A DNA stretch of 64,000 bases, taken from the NCBI RefSeq assembly GCF_019297855.1, contig NZ_CP079194.1:2901501-2965500 (forward strand), in the 5' to 3' direction. The translations under genes were made by a program, and so were the position numbers. Of this stretch, positions 9,128 through 18,013 are shown in pieces. Numbering within the stretch: the first letter of the stretch is position 1; each line of letters starts with the position of its first letter. The notes beneath the pieces are model-generated. The model saw only the letters and a program-made list of their open reading frames with translations, had not been told where the DNA came from and ran no database searches. The DNA comes from Gymnodinialimonas ceratoperidinii. GTDB taxonomy: Bacteria > Pseudomonadota > Alphaproteobacteria > Rhodobacterales > Rhodobacteraceae.

Positions 9128-10078
9128 TCACACGTTCAGCTTGGTGACTTTCTTCGAGACGTAGTCACCCGAGCGCTCGATCGCGACCATCTCGCCGAAT
9201 TCGATGTTCAGCCAGTCCTCGCCCTCTTCGGTCAGCGGCTCGGAGGCGAAGATTGCCGAGGTGCAATCGCCCTCGGGACAGGCATCGACCTTGTAGGTCT
9301 TCTTGTGGTCCTGAAAGTTCTTGCCCATCAGCAGATACATCGGCTCCAGCAGCATGGAGAGCGCGAGGTCGTCCTTGCCGGGCGCGGAGGGACGCAGCGC
9401 CTTCCAATCACCCTCCACGTCGGTTTCTCCGTCATGCCCGCAGCCGTAATTGACGCCGATGATCCGGTTCGGCGCGACCAGCGCGATCTTCAGCTTGGTC
9501 AAAGCCGCGAGGTCGAGCTTCTTCATCGCCGCGCGGATCACCTCGAGCAGTTTTTCGAACCCCTTCTGCACGTCCGCATCAGAGTCTCCCTCAAGCAGGG
9601 ACAGGAGCAGAACATAGAGGAATTCCGTGTCCGTGGTGCCGCGCATCTGCTTCAGGAAACAGTCCTCGCAATGCTGCAGCAACTCGCGCTGCAGGCGCCG
9701 CCAATGCGGCAGGGCACCGTTCTGCGCGATGATCCAGGGCGTGCCCTCGAAGGAGAACGGATGGCAGTTCTCATCGGCCTGCACCACGCTCGCGTCATAG
9801 CCCGACGCCCGCACATGGGCGAGCAGGGTGCTGCCCTGAAGGCTCGGGATGATGCCGCCTGCGTTGTCGTCGTAGAACGCGGCCTTGGGGCGGTGATACA
9901 GCAGAGGTTTCTCTGGCTTGAGAAGATGATCGCTCCACACGCCAAAGCCCCATCCCGCCAGTTGGAGGTGGGGATGAAGCTCGGGGTCGAGGCTCTGGTT
10001 GATCAAGCTGTTTTCCGGCTCGAGGAGCAGGCTTTCAAGGGGTATTTCGGGCCCGATATAGGCAAAGACACGGCACAT
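9128..10078 (-). CDS. Class II glutamine amidotransferase
   Basis: A 316-residue stand-alone class II (Ntn-type) glutaminase domain, similar to YafJ/EgtC-like proteins. The nucleophile is Cys2, exposed after removal of Met1 (sequence MCRVFAYIG). Other family segments are LLAHVRASGYD near residue 86, WIIAQNGALPHW near 114 (oxyanion Asn-Gly) and RGTTDTEFLY near 145. No synthase domain is fused, so the acceptor of ammonia is unknown. It precedes the PghP-like gene by 11 bp on the same strand; a shared role in gamma-glutamyl chemistry is possible but is only inference. Confidence 0.85.
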   Translation of the reverse strand: MCRVFAYIGPEIPLESLLLEPENSLINQSLDPELHPHLQLAGWGFGVWSDHLLKPEKPLLYHRPKAAFYDDNAGGIIPSLQGSTLLAHVRASGYDASVVQADENCHPFSFEGTPWIIAQNGALPHWRRLQRELLQHCEDCFLKQMRGTTDTEFLYVLLLSLLEGDSDADVQKGFEKLLEVIRAAMKKLDLAALTKLKIALVAPNRIIGVNYGCGHDGETDVEGDWKALRPSAPGKDDLALSMLLEPMYLLMGKNFQDHKKTYKVDACPEGDCTSAIFASEPLTEEGEDWLNIEFGEMVAIERSGDYVSKKVTKLNV

Positions 10079-10140
10079 ATGATTCCTTACTTTATTAAAG
10101 AACGAAGTAAGGGCGGTATCGTTTCATCCCGGTCGAGGAT

Positions 10141-11745
10141 TTAGCCTGCCTCACCGTCACGCGGCGGGAAGGTGACGGTGAAAGTCGTCCCTTGGCCCGG
10201 CGCCGTTTGAAGCCCGATTTCGCCGCCGAACTGGTCGACGATGTTCTTCACGATGGACATGCCAAGCCCGGTGCCGGATTGACCCTTCGCATAGCTTCCG
10301 GGCGCGCGGGTGAACCTGTCGAACAGGTTTTTTTGCAGCGTCTCGGGGATGCCCTCGCCCTGATCCCGCACCCAGAAGCCCCGGCCATCCTCGGATGCGC
10401 CTGCCTCCACCGTCGCGCCGGGTTGTGACGCCTTCACGGCGTTGGACAAGAGATTGCTCAGCACCTGCAGCAAGCGGTTCTCATCCCCGTCGAGCGTGAT
10501 GGCCGTGACATCCACGGGGACGTCGGCGACAATCACGCCGTGCTCGGCAGCATAGGGGCCGATATCGGCCACCGCGCGCGCCACGAGAGCGGACAGGTTG
10601 ATGTCATGCTTGCCCGACGTGCCGCCCTTGGTTTCAAGCTTCTCGAAATCCAGAATGTCGCCCACAAGCTGCGTGAGCCGCTCGGCGTTGCGCAGGGCTG
10701 CGTCCAACATGCCCTGCATCTTTTTCGAGAGGTTTCCGCGCTCGATGCCGAGCAGCTTGAGCGCCCCCGTGACCGAGCTGATCGGCGTGCGCAGCTCGTG
10801 GGAAACGGTGGAGATCAGCTCATCGCGCGCCTGTTCCAGTGCCTTGCGTTCGCTGACATCGCGCACCACGCCCACGACGCCCGTCTGCGTGTCGGCCTCG
10901 TTGCGCAGGGGCGCCATGAAGATCTCCCCCTCGAAGGTCGAGCCATTCTGTTTACGCAGGCTCATCTCGAAACGGTCGATCGTGGTCTCCATCGCCTTGC
11001 GCAGAAGCCGTTCGCCGTGTTTCTCGTAGTCGCTCTTGCTAGGGTAAAAGAGCGCTGTGTTCTGTCCGACCAATTCTTCGCGGCTGAACCCGAAGAGCCG
11101 CTCGGTCGCGGCGTTGACCATCTGGATCTCGCGGTTGCGGTTGGAGGCAATGATCGCGTCAGGCACGGCTTCGATGATCGAATTCAACAGCATCGTCTTT
11201 TCGGCCAGCGCCTTGGAGGTCTCGACCTTCAGCCACTCCTGACCAAGCCAGCGCCCAAGCAGTTCCACCACTTCGATTTCCAACTCGGTAAAGGGCGCGC
11301 GGGCATCGGGGCCGGAGAAGTTGAGCGTGCCCACCCGTTTGGCCCCCACCCGCAAGGGCACGCCGATATAGCTCTCGAGACCGAAATCCACGTAGCAGGG
11401 ATGGTTGGCGATCTCGGACTCGCCCGCATGATGGAAGTGCCGCACGTCATCGGCGGACAGGGTATGGGTGCAATAGGTCTTCGAGACTTCGAACTTCGTG
11501 CCACTCTCAGGCGCCCATTCGGGGCCGACGATGTATTCGACTTCGTAATCAGAGCCGTCGACGCGGCTGACGATGCCAAGCGGCAGGCCCAGAACATCGC
11601 ATCCGAGTTGCAGCAGTCGCGAGACCTTGTCGTCCATCGCGATGCTCGGATCGAGGGACAGGAAGAACAACTGTCGCAGCGCGTTTTCCTGACCGTCTAG
11701 AAAGGCCTCTCCACGCGGGTGCGCGCGCTCCATATCCAAGCTCAT
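10141..11745 (-). CDS. Soluble GAF-PAS sensor histidine kinase
   Basis: A 534-residue hybrid-free histidine kinase without membrane spans. The order is a GAF domain (about residues 25-180), a PAS domain (about 185-300), a HisKA dimerisation domain with the phosphoacceptor at His316 in VSHELRTP, and an HATPase_c domain (about 415-530) with N-box NLLSNAVKAS, G1 DQGEGIPE and G2 GTGLGMSIV. The GAF domain starts with CTHTL and CYVDFGLESYIGVPL segments seen in cytosolic sensor kinases; the ligand is unknown. No response regulator gene is adjacent, so it is an orphan kinase in this window. Confidence 0.92.
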   Translation of the reverse strand: MSLDMERAHPRGEAFLDGQENALRQLFFLSLDPSIAMDDKVSRLLQLGCDVLGLPLGIVSRVDGSDYEVEYIVGPEWAPESGTKFEVSKTYCTHTLSADDVRHFHHAGESEIANHPCYVDFGLESYIGVPLRVGAKRVGTLNFSGPDARAPFTELEIEVVELLGRWLGQEWLKVETSKALAEKTMLLNSIIEAVPDAIIASNRNREIQMVNAATERLFGFSREELVGQNTALFYPSKSDYEKHGERLLRKAMETTIDRFEMSLRKQNGSTFEGEIFMAPLRNEADTQTGVVGVVRDVSERKALEQARDELISTVSHELRTPISSVTGALKLLGIERGNLSKKMQGMLDAALRNAERLTQLVGDILDFEKLETKGGTSGKHDINLSALVARAVADIGPYAAEHGVIVADVPVDVTAITLDGDENRLLQVLSNLLSNAVKASQPGATVEAGASEDGRGFWVRDQGEGIPETLQKNLFDRFTRAPGSYAKGQSGTGLGMSIVKNIVDQFGGEIGLQTAPGQGTTFTVTFPPRDGEAG

Positions 11746-12014
11746 GACGACTGCGACCCCTGTAGGATTGTCTTCCGTTAACTATTTCTCGCACTCGCGT
11801 GAGAAGATTTCCACGTCCACAAGTGCTTTACCCTGCGTACACACAAAGTTTTCGCGCAGCCGTGACTTTTCGGTCCGCTCTCTTGGCAGATCGGGCGAGG
11901 TGGACTTTTGCCGAGGCGCGCAGACTGCGCGACGGCTCCAGCGCGGTGTCACCAGTCGATTTTCGTGAGACTTGTCAAACATTTGCAGCGCCGAAAAATC
12001 CTCCGGCGCAAGGT
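11746..12014. other. Intergenic stretch with no gene seen
   Basis: This stretch lies between the histidine kinase start and the hairpin downstream of the YciF-like gene. It presumably holds the histidine kinase promoter. I see no convincing coding frame and no clear paired -35/-10 hexamers that can be assigned with confidence. Confidence 0.5.
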
Positions 12015-12044
12015 GCGATGGGCGCGATTGTCCGCGCCCATCGC
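12015..12044 (-). terminator. Perfect 12-bp inverted repeat, likely transcription terminator
   Basis: GCGATGGGCGCG (12015-12026) and its exact complement (12033-12044) are separated by a 6-nt loop. The hairpin begins 15 bp after the stop codon of the YciF-like gene. There is no immediate U-tract; a run of five T on the minus strand comes about 20 nt later, so termination efficiency is uncertain. Confidence 0.6.
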
Positions 12045-12059
12045 CGCATCACCGCCAAA

Positions 12060-12548
12060 TTACGCCATCGCTTCAAGGTTGCGCGAGCGCTCGGCGAGAT
12101 CGGTCATGAACTCGTCAGAGCCGTAGATCTTGTCGAGCGCCTTATCCAGCTTGCTCACGGCATCGTCTTTGCCCAGTGCTTCAGCGAAGGCTTTCGTGGT
12201 GCCGAAACCGGCAATGCCGTAGTGGCACAGGCGCTGGTACTGGGCGATGATCGCCACATCGAGCGCGGCGCCGCTCATGTCGGCCTCAAGCGCGTGCTTG
12301 CGCGCTTCCTTCACCAGACCTTCCATGCCCTTGCAGTGCTCTTTCTTCACTTCAGCGTCGGAGTCTTGCAGCAGCGATTTCAGCATCTGGCTGTGCTGGT
12401 CGATACCGTCCTTCGCGGTCTTCAGGCGGTCGGACAATTTGCTGTCGGAAGCCTTGTCGGCCATGTCCGATACAACTTCGGACATCTGCTCGTTCGCGGA
12501 CCAGAGGTCTTGAATCTCTTCGATATAAAGGTCGTTTAGCGTTGTCAT
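12060..12548 (-). CDS. YciF-like ferritin-fold stress protein (DUF892)
   Basis: A 162-residue all-helical protein of the YciE/YciF (DUF892) family. It opens with the family hallmark TLNDLYIEEIQDLWSANEQM and has the four-helix ferritin-like pattern with E-x-x-D/H residues spaced along helices (for example IDQHSQMLKSLL near residue 50 and IAQYQRLCHYG near 100). Family members are induced by osmotic and general stress; their enzymatic role is unclear and metal binding is only predicted from the fold. The gene is monocistronic, ends at a strong hairpin, and has an AAGGAG site (TTAAGGAGCC) upstream of the ATG. Confidence 0.88.
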   Translation of the reverse strand: MTTLNDLYIEEIQDLWSANEQMSEVVSDMADKASDSKLSDRLKTAKDGIDQHSQMLKSLLQDSDAEVKKEHCKGMEGLVKEARKHALEADMSGAALDVAIIAQYQRLCHYGIAGFGTTKAFAEALGKDDAVSKLDKALDKIYGSDEFMTDLAERSRNLEAMA

Positions 12549-12558
12549 CTTAGGCTCC

Positions 12559-13641
12559 TTAAGAGTTGGTTACTGTACTGCAGGCGCGACGTGCGGCGTG
12601 CGTGCACGGGCCTGACGTTCCGGGTCGGCGCGGTTCGGCCAACCCGTCGTCCGGCCATTCGGGTGCCACGGACGTCCGTGGCGCCACGATGACCGGCGCT
12701 TTCGAGATGGGGTCCTCCCCTCCCGAATTGGTGAATTCTTTCAATGCAGCGATGTGCCCTGGCACATCGCGCACGTTGAGACGCAACCGAGGCGGCACTT
12801 GCGGCGGCCAAGGGCCGAGCGTCATCGCGCGGGCATGGCTCATCAGCCAATCGGCTGGCGGCAGGCAATCGTCGATCAAGTAATCCGCGCCCGCGATCCG
12901 GGCCTTGAGCGCGTCGGACATGCCGCCCGCGGCGCGCCCGTTCAGACGGCAGGACGCCCGCACGACCACGTCATCTGCGTGGTGCACCCTGTGGCCTGCC
13001 GCGCGGACGGCGCGGACCAGGGCCCGGTCTTCACCGCAGATGGTGGGCGCGAACCCTCCGATGTCGAGGTAGGCCTCGCGCCGGATCGCGAGGCTCGCGC
13101 CGGCGGCTTCGCCGTGGGTGTCGCAGATGTCGGCACTGCCCGGCGCGTGGCGGGCGTAGAAGTCCTGCACCAGCGCTCTGTAGGTGCCCTCCAGCGTCGC
13201 GGCCTCGCGGTCCATTGACTGGAGAATATCCGCCTCGGCCTCGATCAGTTCGACCTTGCCGCAGACCACGTCGACCCTCTGCAGATGCGCGAGGTTTCGG
13301 TCCACCCAATCCGATGCCACGATACAATCTGCGTCGGTTGTCATCAGGTACCGCAGGTGAGGTATATGGCGCAGAGCGTGCTCGGCGCCCCTCCGCCGCG
13401 CGGTGCCGACGCCCTCTCCATCTGACAGCGTGCAATCAAGCACGGTGAGGTCCATCCCACCCTTCCCGGCGGCCTCTCGCGCTCTCTCGGCCGTGCGGTC
13501 GGTGGTGTTGTTGACGACCAGCACCACGCTGACACGCGCAGGGCTTTGTCCGGCGAGCGCGGCGAGGCAATCGGCGATCCGATCCTCCTCGTCACGGGCG
13601 GGGATGATGACGGCCGTATCTTGTCGCTGTTGGTAGGTCAT
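12559..13641 (-). CDS. Family 2 glycosyltransferase (operon gene 7)
   Basis: A 360-residue GT-A fold glycosyltransferase. The N-terminus has the nucleotide-binding start TAVIIPARDEEDRIADCL (residues 8-25) and VVNNTTDRTAE; the metal-binding motif is TTDADCIV near residue 102. An acceptor segment GEDRALVRAVRAAGH follows near 206. No membrane span is evident. ATG at 13641 has a GAGGAGG site and overlaps the methyltransferase stop in ATGA. It is the last gene of the seven-gene operon. The extreme C-terminus is Pro/Arg-rich and looks unstructured. Confidence 0.85.
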   Translation of the reverse strand: MTYQQRQDTAVIIPARDEEDRIADCLAALAGQSPARVSVVLVVNNTTDRTAERAREAAGKGGMDLTVLDCTLSDGEGVGTARRRGAEHALRHIPHLRYLMTTDADCIVASDWVDRNLAHLQRVDVVCGKVELIEAEADILQSMDREAATLEGTYRALVQDFYARHAPGSADICDTHGEAAGASLAIRREAYLDIGGFAPTICGEDRALVRAVRAAGHRVHHADDVVVRASCRLNGRAAGGMSDALKARIAGADYLIDDCLPPADWLMSHARAMTLGPWPPQVPPRLRLNVRDVPGHIAALKEFTNSGGEDPISKAPVIVAPRTSVAPEWPDDGLAEPRRPGTSGPCTHAARRACSTVTNS

Positions 13642-14201
13642 GCGCGCCTCCTCGGAAGTGCGCGGTCGATGCAATAGCGATCGGTTGCTTCGACCCGCTC
13701 AAAGACATGGGACGGTAGCGCTTCCTTGAACAGTTCAAGCGCTTGGGCGCCCTGCAGCGGGTTCTCCGTCTCGCCAAGCCAGCTCACGCAGAGCACCTCG
13801 GCGCGAGGCCACGAGGCGGCGACCTCTTTGGCCAGCCGCGTCAGGCTATCGGGGTCGAGAAAGTAGAGGATCTCGGACAGGATCAGCAGATCGTAGTCGC
13901 CCTCCGGCAAGGGGCACGGGTAATAGCCCTGCACGAAACGCGCCGTGGGCACGGTCTCCCGCGCGGCCTCCAGCGCAGTTTCGACGGCGTCCATGCCGGT
14001 GTAGCTGTCGCACATGCCGACCAGATGGCGAGCCAACTGACCATTGCCGCAGCCAAGCTCGAAAGCGCTCGCGTAGCGGCGCCGAGAAAGGGCGTCCCGC
14101 GTCGCTGCGAACTTCCCCTGCTCGTAAGTGCTATGGGCGAAACCCCAGGGATCCGAGGTTTCCGCGTAGAGCGCGTTCAGATGGTCACGTGCGACCCCCA
14201 T
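13638..14201 (-). CDS. SAM-dependent methyltransferase (operon gene 6)
   Basis: A 187-residue class I methyltransferase of the NodS-like type. The SAM-binding motif I reads AFELGCGNGQLARHL near residue 46, followed by the acidic post-I strand YTGMDAVETAL and the motif DYDLLILSEILYFL near 103. NodS-type enzymes N-methylate a deacetylated amino sugar during Nod factor synthesis, which fits the adjacent PIG-L deacetylase; this parallel is inference. ATG at 14201 has GGAGG eight bases upstream inside the end of the PIG-L gene, and start and PIG-L stop share one base (TGATG). Confidence 0.88.
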   Translation of the reverse strand: MGVARDHLNALYAETSDPWGFAHSTYEQGKFAATRDALSRRRYASAFELGCGNGQLARHLVGMCDSYTGMDAVETALEAARETVPTARFVQGYYPCPLPEGDYDLLILSEILYFLDPDSLTRLAKEVAASWPRAEVLCVSWLGETENPLQGAQALELFKEALPSHVFERVEATDRYCIDRALPRRRA

Positions 14202-14905
14202 CAGGGCATCCTCCAAAATAGCTCGTCCTCTTCCACGAACCTCTCCGCAAATCCCTCGGGCAGCGTGAAGCCGGTAGGGTCGTCTTTCACGACCTCTCCG
14301 AACTGGCTCCGGTGCGCGTGAACAGCCGCGCGCTTACGGGCGCGGGCATCGCCAGTCGGGACAGTCGTCGGGTCGTGCCGGTCGATGGTCTGGCGGAAGT
14401 CGGGATCGTCCCAACGCGACCAGACCGGGTAGCTGAAGAACGTCCAATCCGGGCGACGGTTCCGCAATTCGCGCGCGAAATTCGCTGTCGCCTGATGGTC
14501 CTCGTGATGATCTTCCACCGCAGGAGCGAAGACATTCTGCGCGCCGGTCCACGCGATGATCTGTTCCAGCTCGGCGGCCACCGCGTCGACGTCGGCCTGA
14601 TAAAGCAGACTGTCGCCCATCCCCATCCACGTGAGGTCCTCCGCGCGCCCGCCCAATTGCGCGATGGCATCGAGCATCTCAACCCGGCGCTGTTCGGCAA
14701 GCCGCTCCGCTGGCCATTCGGTCGAGCCCGGATGGCTCGCACTGCCGTCCGTCAGGCAGATGACATGGGCGCCGGCCCCCGCAAAGGCGCGCGCAAGCAA
14801 GGCGCCACACCCGAGCGCCTCATCGTCGGGATGCGGCGCCAGCACGGCGAGCTTTTCCGCACCGGTGAAAACCTTGGGCAGGGTGACGGGTGACGCGATG
14901 TTCAA
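14201..14905 (-). CDS. PIG-L family deacetylase (operon gene 5)
   Basis: A 234-residue zinc-dependent LmbE/PIG-L deacetylase that removes N-acetyl groups from amino sugar conjugates. The metal motif APHPDDEALGCG lies near residue 21 and the distal zinc/catalytic motif AVEDHHEDHQATA near 120. The start is assigned to TTG at 14905, which overlaps the dehydrogenase stop (TTGA) and is preceded by a G-rich ribosome-binding site. The same frame remains open far upstream but there encodes only an Arg-rich antisense shadow of the dehydrogenase. Its position between an acyl-CoA dehydrogenase-like gene and a NodS-like methyltransferase suggests sequential editing of one sugar. Confidence 0.88.
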   Translation of the reverse strand: MNIASPVTLPKVFTGAEKLAVLAPHPDDEALGCGALLARAFAGAGAHVICLTDGSASHPGSTEWPAERLAEQRRVEMLDAIAQLGGRAEDLTWMGMGDSLLYQADVDAVAAELEQIIAWTGAQNVFAPAVEDHHEDHQATANFARELRNRRPDWTFFSYPVWSRWDDPDFRQTIDRHDPTTVPTGDARARKRAAVHAHRSQFGEVVKDDPTGFTLPEGFAERFVEEDELFWRMP

Positions 14906-15999
14906 GAGAACGCCCCCCAGATCTTCCCCTCTTGGCCAAGAGCGTTCTGCGCCGCACGTTGCAGGAAGGCGTCCCGCGCCGCTTGCCGCATGTACATGGA
15001 AAGGTCGCGCGCCATCCGGCCGGTCTCGGTGTCGGATTTGAAGTGACGCAACCCGATGCTTTGCTCCACCGCGCGAATGGCGTCCAACCCGGCTTCCTCG
15101 GTGAAAAGCCGCGCCGCGATGGAGGTTGCGACGATATCTTCTGGCTCGCGCTGCCCGTCCGCGGCGCTTTCCGCCGCGCGTTCGGTCAGTGCCATCCCGG
15201 CCCAGACCTGCGTCAGCGCACCCATCAGGCGCGCAGCTTGAGCCTCGGCCTCCATCCGTCCCGCCGCGCGCAATTCCGATGCGGCCACGTCCAACAGCCC
15301 TGCCGCGCCGCCCGCCTGCAACGCCGCGATGCGCCAGACGCCGCCGACGAAATGCGGCTCTTGCAGATAATCTCCGGGGGCGCCGATCCACTCAATCTTG
15401 GCCTTGGGCATGCCGGTGAAGTCGAACTCTCCCGATGCCGTGGCCTTCATGCCAAGCGTATCCCAGGACGAGAGGTCAGCGCGGGTCTCATCGCTGACAT
15501 CCACCAACGCCAGACGCACCTCGGGCCCGGAATTCACGGTCACCACGGCGTGGGTCACGGTGCCCAGGCCCGAGGCGAAGGCCTTGCTTCCGCTGAGGCT
15601 GCCGGCCTCGTCCGCCGTCACAGGCATCTGCCCGTCGGCACCCCAGACGCCAAGTACGGCGCCGTCGGCGATCCGCCGTGCCATGGAGGACTTCAGCTCA
15701 TCGCTGCCGTAAAGCGTGATCAACCGCAGGGCGTTGACGTGGCCCTCGTAGAGCCGACCGACGCAAAGGTTCGCCCCGCCGACATGCATCAAAGTACGCG
15801 CCGTTCGCGCGGGGGAAACTGCGCCATCGTCGGCCATCAGGCCGCCATCCCGCAGCAGGTCGATGGAGCGCGAGATGGGGCTTGTCCCCGCCTCTTCCGG
15901 CGCTGCGTTCGCCCGGAGATCGCGGAACAGCTCTTCGGGCACGCCCTGATCCGCGCTTGTCAGGGGGAAGGCCGCAAAGATGGGTTTGAGTGCTGTCAT
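14902..15999 (-). CDS. Acyl-CoA dehydrogenase-like protein (operon gene 4)
   Basis: A 365-residue flavoprotein-like sequence of the acyl-CoA dehydrogenase superfamily. The middle beta domain segment VLGVWGADGQMPVTADEAG followed by LSGSKAFASGLG is the family's FAD/acyl-binding region (about residues 112-142), and the C-terminal helical domain has the expected amphipathic pattern, with the QSIGLRHFKSDTETGRMARDL segment near the end. It is shorter at the N-terminus than catabolic enzymes. It sits between glycosyltransferase and deacetylase genes instead of beta-oxidation genes, so it probably modifies or desaturates an acyl group on a glycolipid precursor; this is inference. ATG at 15999 has a GAGG site and lies 14 bp after the GT4 gene. 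Confidence 0.82.
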   Translation of the reverse strand: MTALKPIFAAFPLTSADQGVPEELFRDLRANAAPEEAGTSPISRSIDLLRDGGLMADDGAVSPARTARTLMHVGGANLCVGRLYEGHVNALRLITLYGSDELKSSMARRIADGAVLGVWGADGQMPVTADEAGSLSGSKAFASGLGTVTHAVVTVNSGPEVRLALVDVSDETRADLSSWDTLGMKATASGEFDFTGMPKAKIEWIGAPGDYLQEPHFVGGVWRIAALQAGGAAGLLDVAASELRAAGRMEAEAQAARLMGALTQVWAGMALTERAAESAADGQREPEDIVATSIAARLFTEEAGLDAIRAVEQSIGLRHFKSDTETGRMARDLSMYMRQAARDAFLQRAAQNALGQEGKIWGAFS

Positions 16000-16013
16000 C
16001 GTCAGACCTCGTT

Positions 16014-17048
16014 TCACTGTTTCGGCGCGACGGCGGCGCGGTGGAGAAGTTGAGACCATTCCTGCGCCACGGCTTGCAATCGGAAGGTCGGATTGCCTCG
16101 CACGTGCGGCGGCGTATGGCGCCACTCGCGGATGCGCTGGAGGATCTGCGCCGGGTCACCGCCGTCGATGCGTTGGTCTGCGTCCGCCACGATCTCGTCG
16201 TTCGCGCCAAGCCCGCGGTGAACCAGAACCGGCGTCCCAAGGGCATTCGCCTCGGCAAGCACCAGACCGAACGTCTCGGCGAATTGGGTCTGGGGGTAGA
16301 ACAGGCAGAACGCCCGGCGCATGTGTCCCATCAGGGCATCGTGAGAAAGCGAGCCGAGGAAGGTGACACCCTCGGGCACCGGCCCCGTTTCCCATTGCAG
16401 GTAGCCGGGGTCGGCAACATCCAGCGTCAGGTCAGGCAATTCCGCGCGCAGGGCGGAGAACTGTTTAAATACCTGACCCAGACCCTTGTGGGGCGAGCTG
16501 GCAAACAGAAGCTTGTTGGGATCGCGCGGGGTCTGATCGGGCGCAAGTCCCTCGTCGATGGGGTTGTAGATGAACCGCACCCGGGGCGTTTCAACCTTGG
16601 CCAGAAACGCGCGCAAGCTCTGCGCATGGGTTTGCGAGACGCAGATGACCTCAACGCCTGCGGCTTTCAGCGCCGTGCCCATCTTACGGTTGTGACGGCC
16701 GGGGAAGACGTGAAGCCAGAGATAGATCGGCGTCTCCGGAAATTGCTTGCGCAGTTTCAGCGCCACCTTCCAGCGGTTGATGACGACGATCGTGTCGGGC
16801 GTTTGCTTCAGCTTGAGCCCCTCAAGGCCGAGTAGCCTCCCCGCCCGCGAGGTGCACGGCCTCTCGCGCCCGTTTTGATAGATCGTAACGTCGAACTCCG
16901 GCGCCAGCGCCGAGGCCACGCGAAGGATCGTCGCCTCGGTTCCGCCAAGCCCGCTGGTCGCCAGGTCAGGAAGGTCATAGCCGGCCGCCGAACAGGGATC
17001 GACGATGGCAAGACCGGGCCGGTTGAAGTTGCGGTCGATCGCAGTCAT
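16014..17048 (-). CDS. Family 4 (GT-B) glycosyltransferase (operon gene 3)
   Basis: A 344-residue retaining glycosyltransferase of the GT1/GT4 superfamily. The N-terminal glycine-rich segment LATSGLGGTEATILRVASAL (residues 29-48) and the C-terminal EX7E motif FAETFGLVLAEANALG near 265 mark the GT-B fold; the donor-binding lobe contains LLFASSPHKGL near 185. No membrane span is visible. The ATG overlaps the stop of the preceding GT2 gene (ATGA), so the two are translationally coupled. Donor and acceptor cannot be inferred. Confidence 0.88.
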   Translation of the reverse strand: MTAIDRNFNRPGLAIVDPCSAAGYDLPDLATSGLGGTEATILRVASALAPEFDVTIYQNGRERPCTSRAGRLLGLEGLKLKQTPDTIVVINRWKVALKLRKQFPETPIYLWLHVFPGRHNRKMGTALKAAGVEVICVSQTHAQSLRAFLAKVETPRVRFIYNPIDEGLAPDQTPRDPNKLLFASSPHKGLGQVFKQFSALRAELPDLTLDVADPGYLQWETGPVPEGVTFLGSLSHDALMGHMRRAFCLFYPQTQFAETFGLVLAEANALGTPVLVHRGLGANDEIVADADQRIDGGDPAQILQRIREWRHTPPHVRGNPTFRLQAVAQEWSQLLHRAAVAPKQ

Positions 17049-18013
17049 TGCGCCGCCACCTGGGCCGCGCTGTGCTCTGCCAGGATGCGGTCAACCTGGG
17101 CCGAAGTCTCGTCCGACATTGGCATGTCCCGGCGGGTAAGAAGCTCGGGCTGGCTGGCGAAGCTGACGCCGAGATCGGGGATATGGAGGGGTGCGGGGCT
17201 GACCACTCCCGTACGGCGCCAGTCTTCGACCTTCTTCCAGACCATCTGCCGGTCCGATTTGCGCCGCGCGCTGTCGTAATCCGAGACGGCAGACTGCGTC
17301 AGGCTGTCAGGCGTTTCGATCTTGGTCAGCAGAAGCTCCGGCACGATCCAGATGATTTCCCCGTTCAGGATCAGGCGGTTGCGGAACTCACGATCCTCTT
17401 CGATGCAATCCTCGAACCCGCCGAGGCGCTTGAACACATCGGTGCGGAACAGGCCCGAGTTGATATGGGTCCATTCCCCCGGCACCTGCGCGCCCATCTG
17501 GAGGTTCGGAAACACGTCATCGAGAAGCGAGATATCGCGCCTGATCTCGACGCGCCGTCCGTCCGGCAGGATCAACTCGTGATGGGTCAGAGCCGCGCTC
17601 ACGTCCAGCCGCGAACCCGCGACCTTGTTCGCGAGCTTCCAGTTCAGGCATTCATCCGCGCCGATGTCCTGCGCCGTCAGGACCCGCACCTGGTGCAGGA
17701 TCTTGTCGCGGTGAGGAATGTCATCGGAATCGTGAAACGTGACCGCCGCGCCATCGGTCAGCAAAAGGCCCGCGTTCTTCGCCTGCGCGGTCCCGAGGTT
17801 GTTGGCGAGCTTGATGTAGTTGAACCGCGGATCATTGAAGAACGGGCGAACCGCCTCCTGCGTCGCGTCGGTGCTGGCGTCGTCGACCACGGTCAGGCGG
17901 ATGTTCCACCAGCTCTGGTCCAGCGCCGCACGAATGGCTCCGGCAATCAGATGGGCGCGGTTGTAGGTCGGGATGATGATATCGACGCGGGGCGCGAGGG
18001 GATCGGACGTCAT
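17045..18013 (-). CDS. Family 2 glycosyltransferase (operon gene 2)
   Basis: A 322-residue GT-A enzyme. It begins with VDIIIPTYNRAHLIAGAIRAAL (about residues 10-31), continues with LTVVDDASTDAT, and has the metal motif TFHDSDDIPHRDK near residue 91. The acceptor-side segment GGFEDCIEEDREFRNRLI lies near 214. ATG at 18013 is chosen because it has a GAGGTCTC site and overlaps the membrane GT stop in ATGA; the longer upstream frame is an antisense shadow. It appears soluble. Confidence 0.9.
   Translation of the reverse strand: MTSDPLAPRVDIIIPTYNRAHLIAGAIRAALDQSWWNIRLTVVDDASTDATQEAVRPFFNDPRFNYIKLANNLGTAQAKNAGLLLTDGAAVTFHDSDDIPHRDKILHQVRVLTAQDIGADECLNWKLANKVAGSRLDVSAALTHHELILPDGRRVEIRRDISLLDDVFPNLQMGAQVPGEWTHINSGLFRTDVFKRLGGFEDCIEEDREFRNRLILNGEIIWIVPELLLTKIETPDSLTQSAVSDYDSARRKSDRQMVWKKVEDWRRTGVVSPAPLHIPDLGVSFASQPELLTRRDMPMSDETSAQVDRILAEHSAAQVAAQ

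Noticed and set aside
10540..11700. 386-codon plus-strand frame
   Set aside because: Antisense shadow of the histidine kinase.
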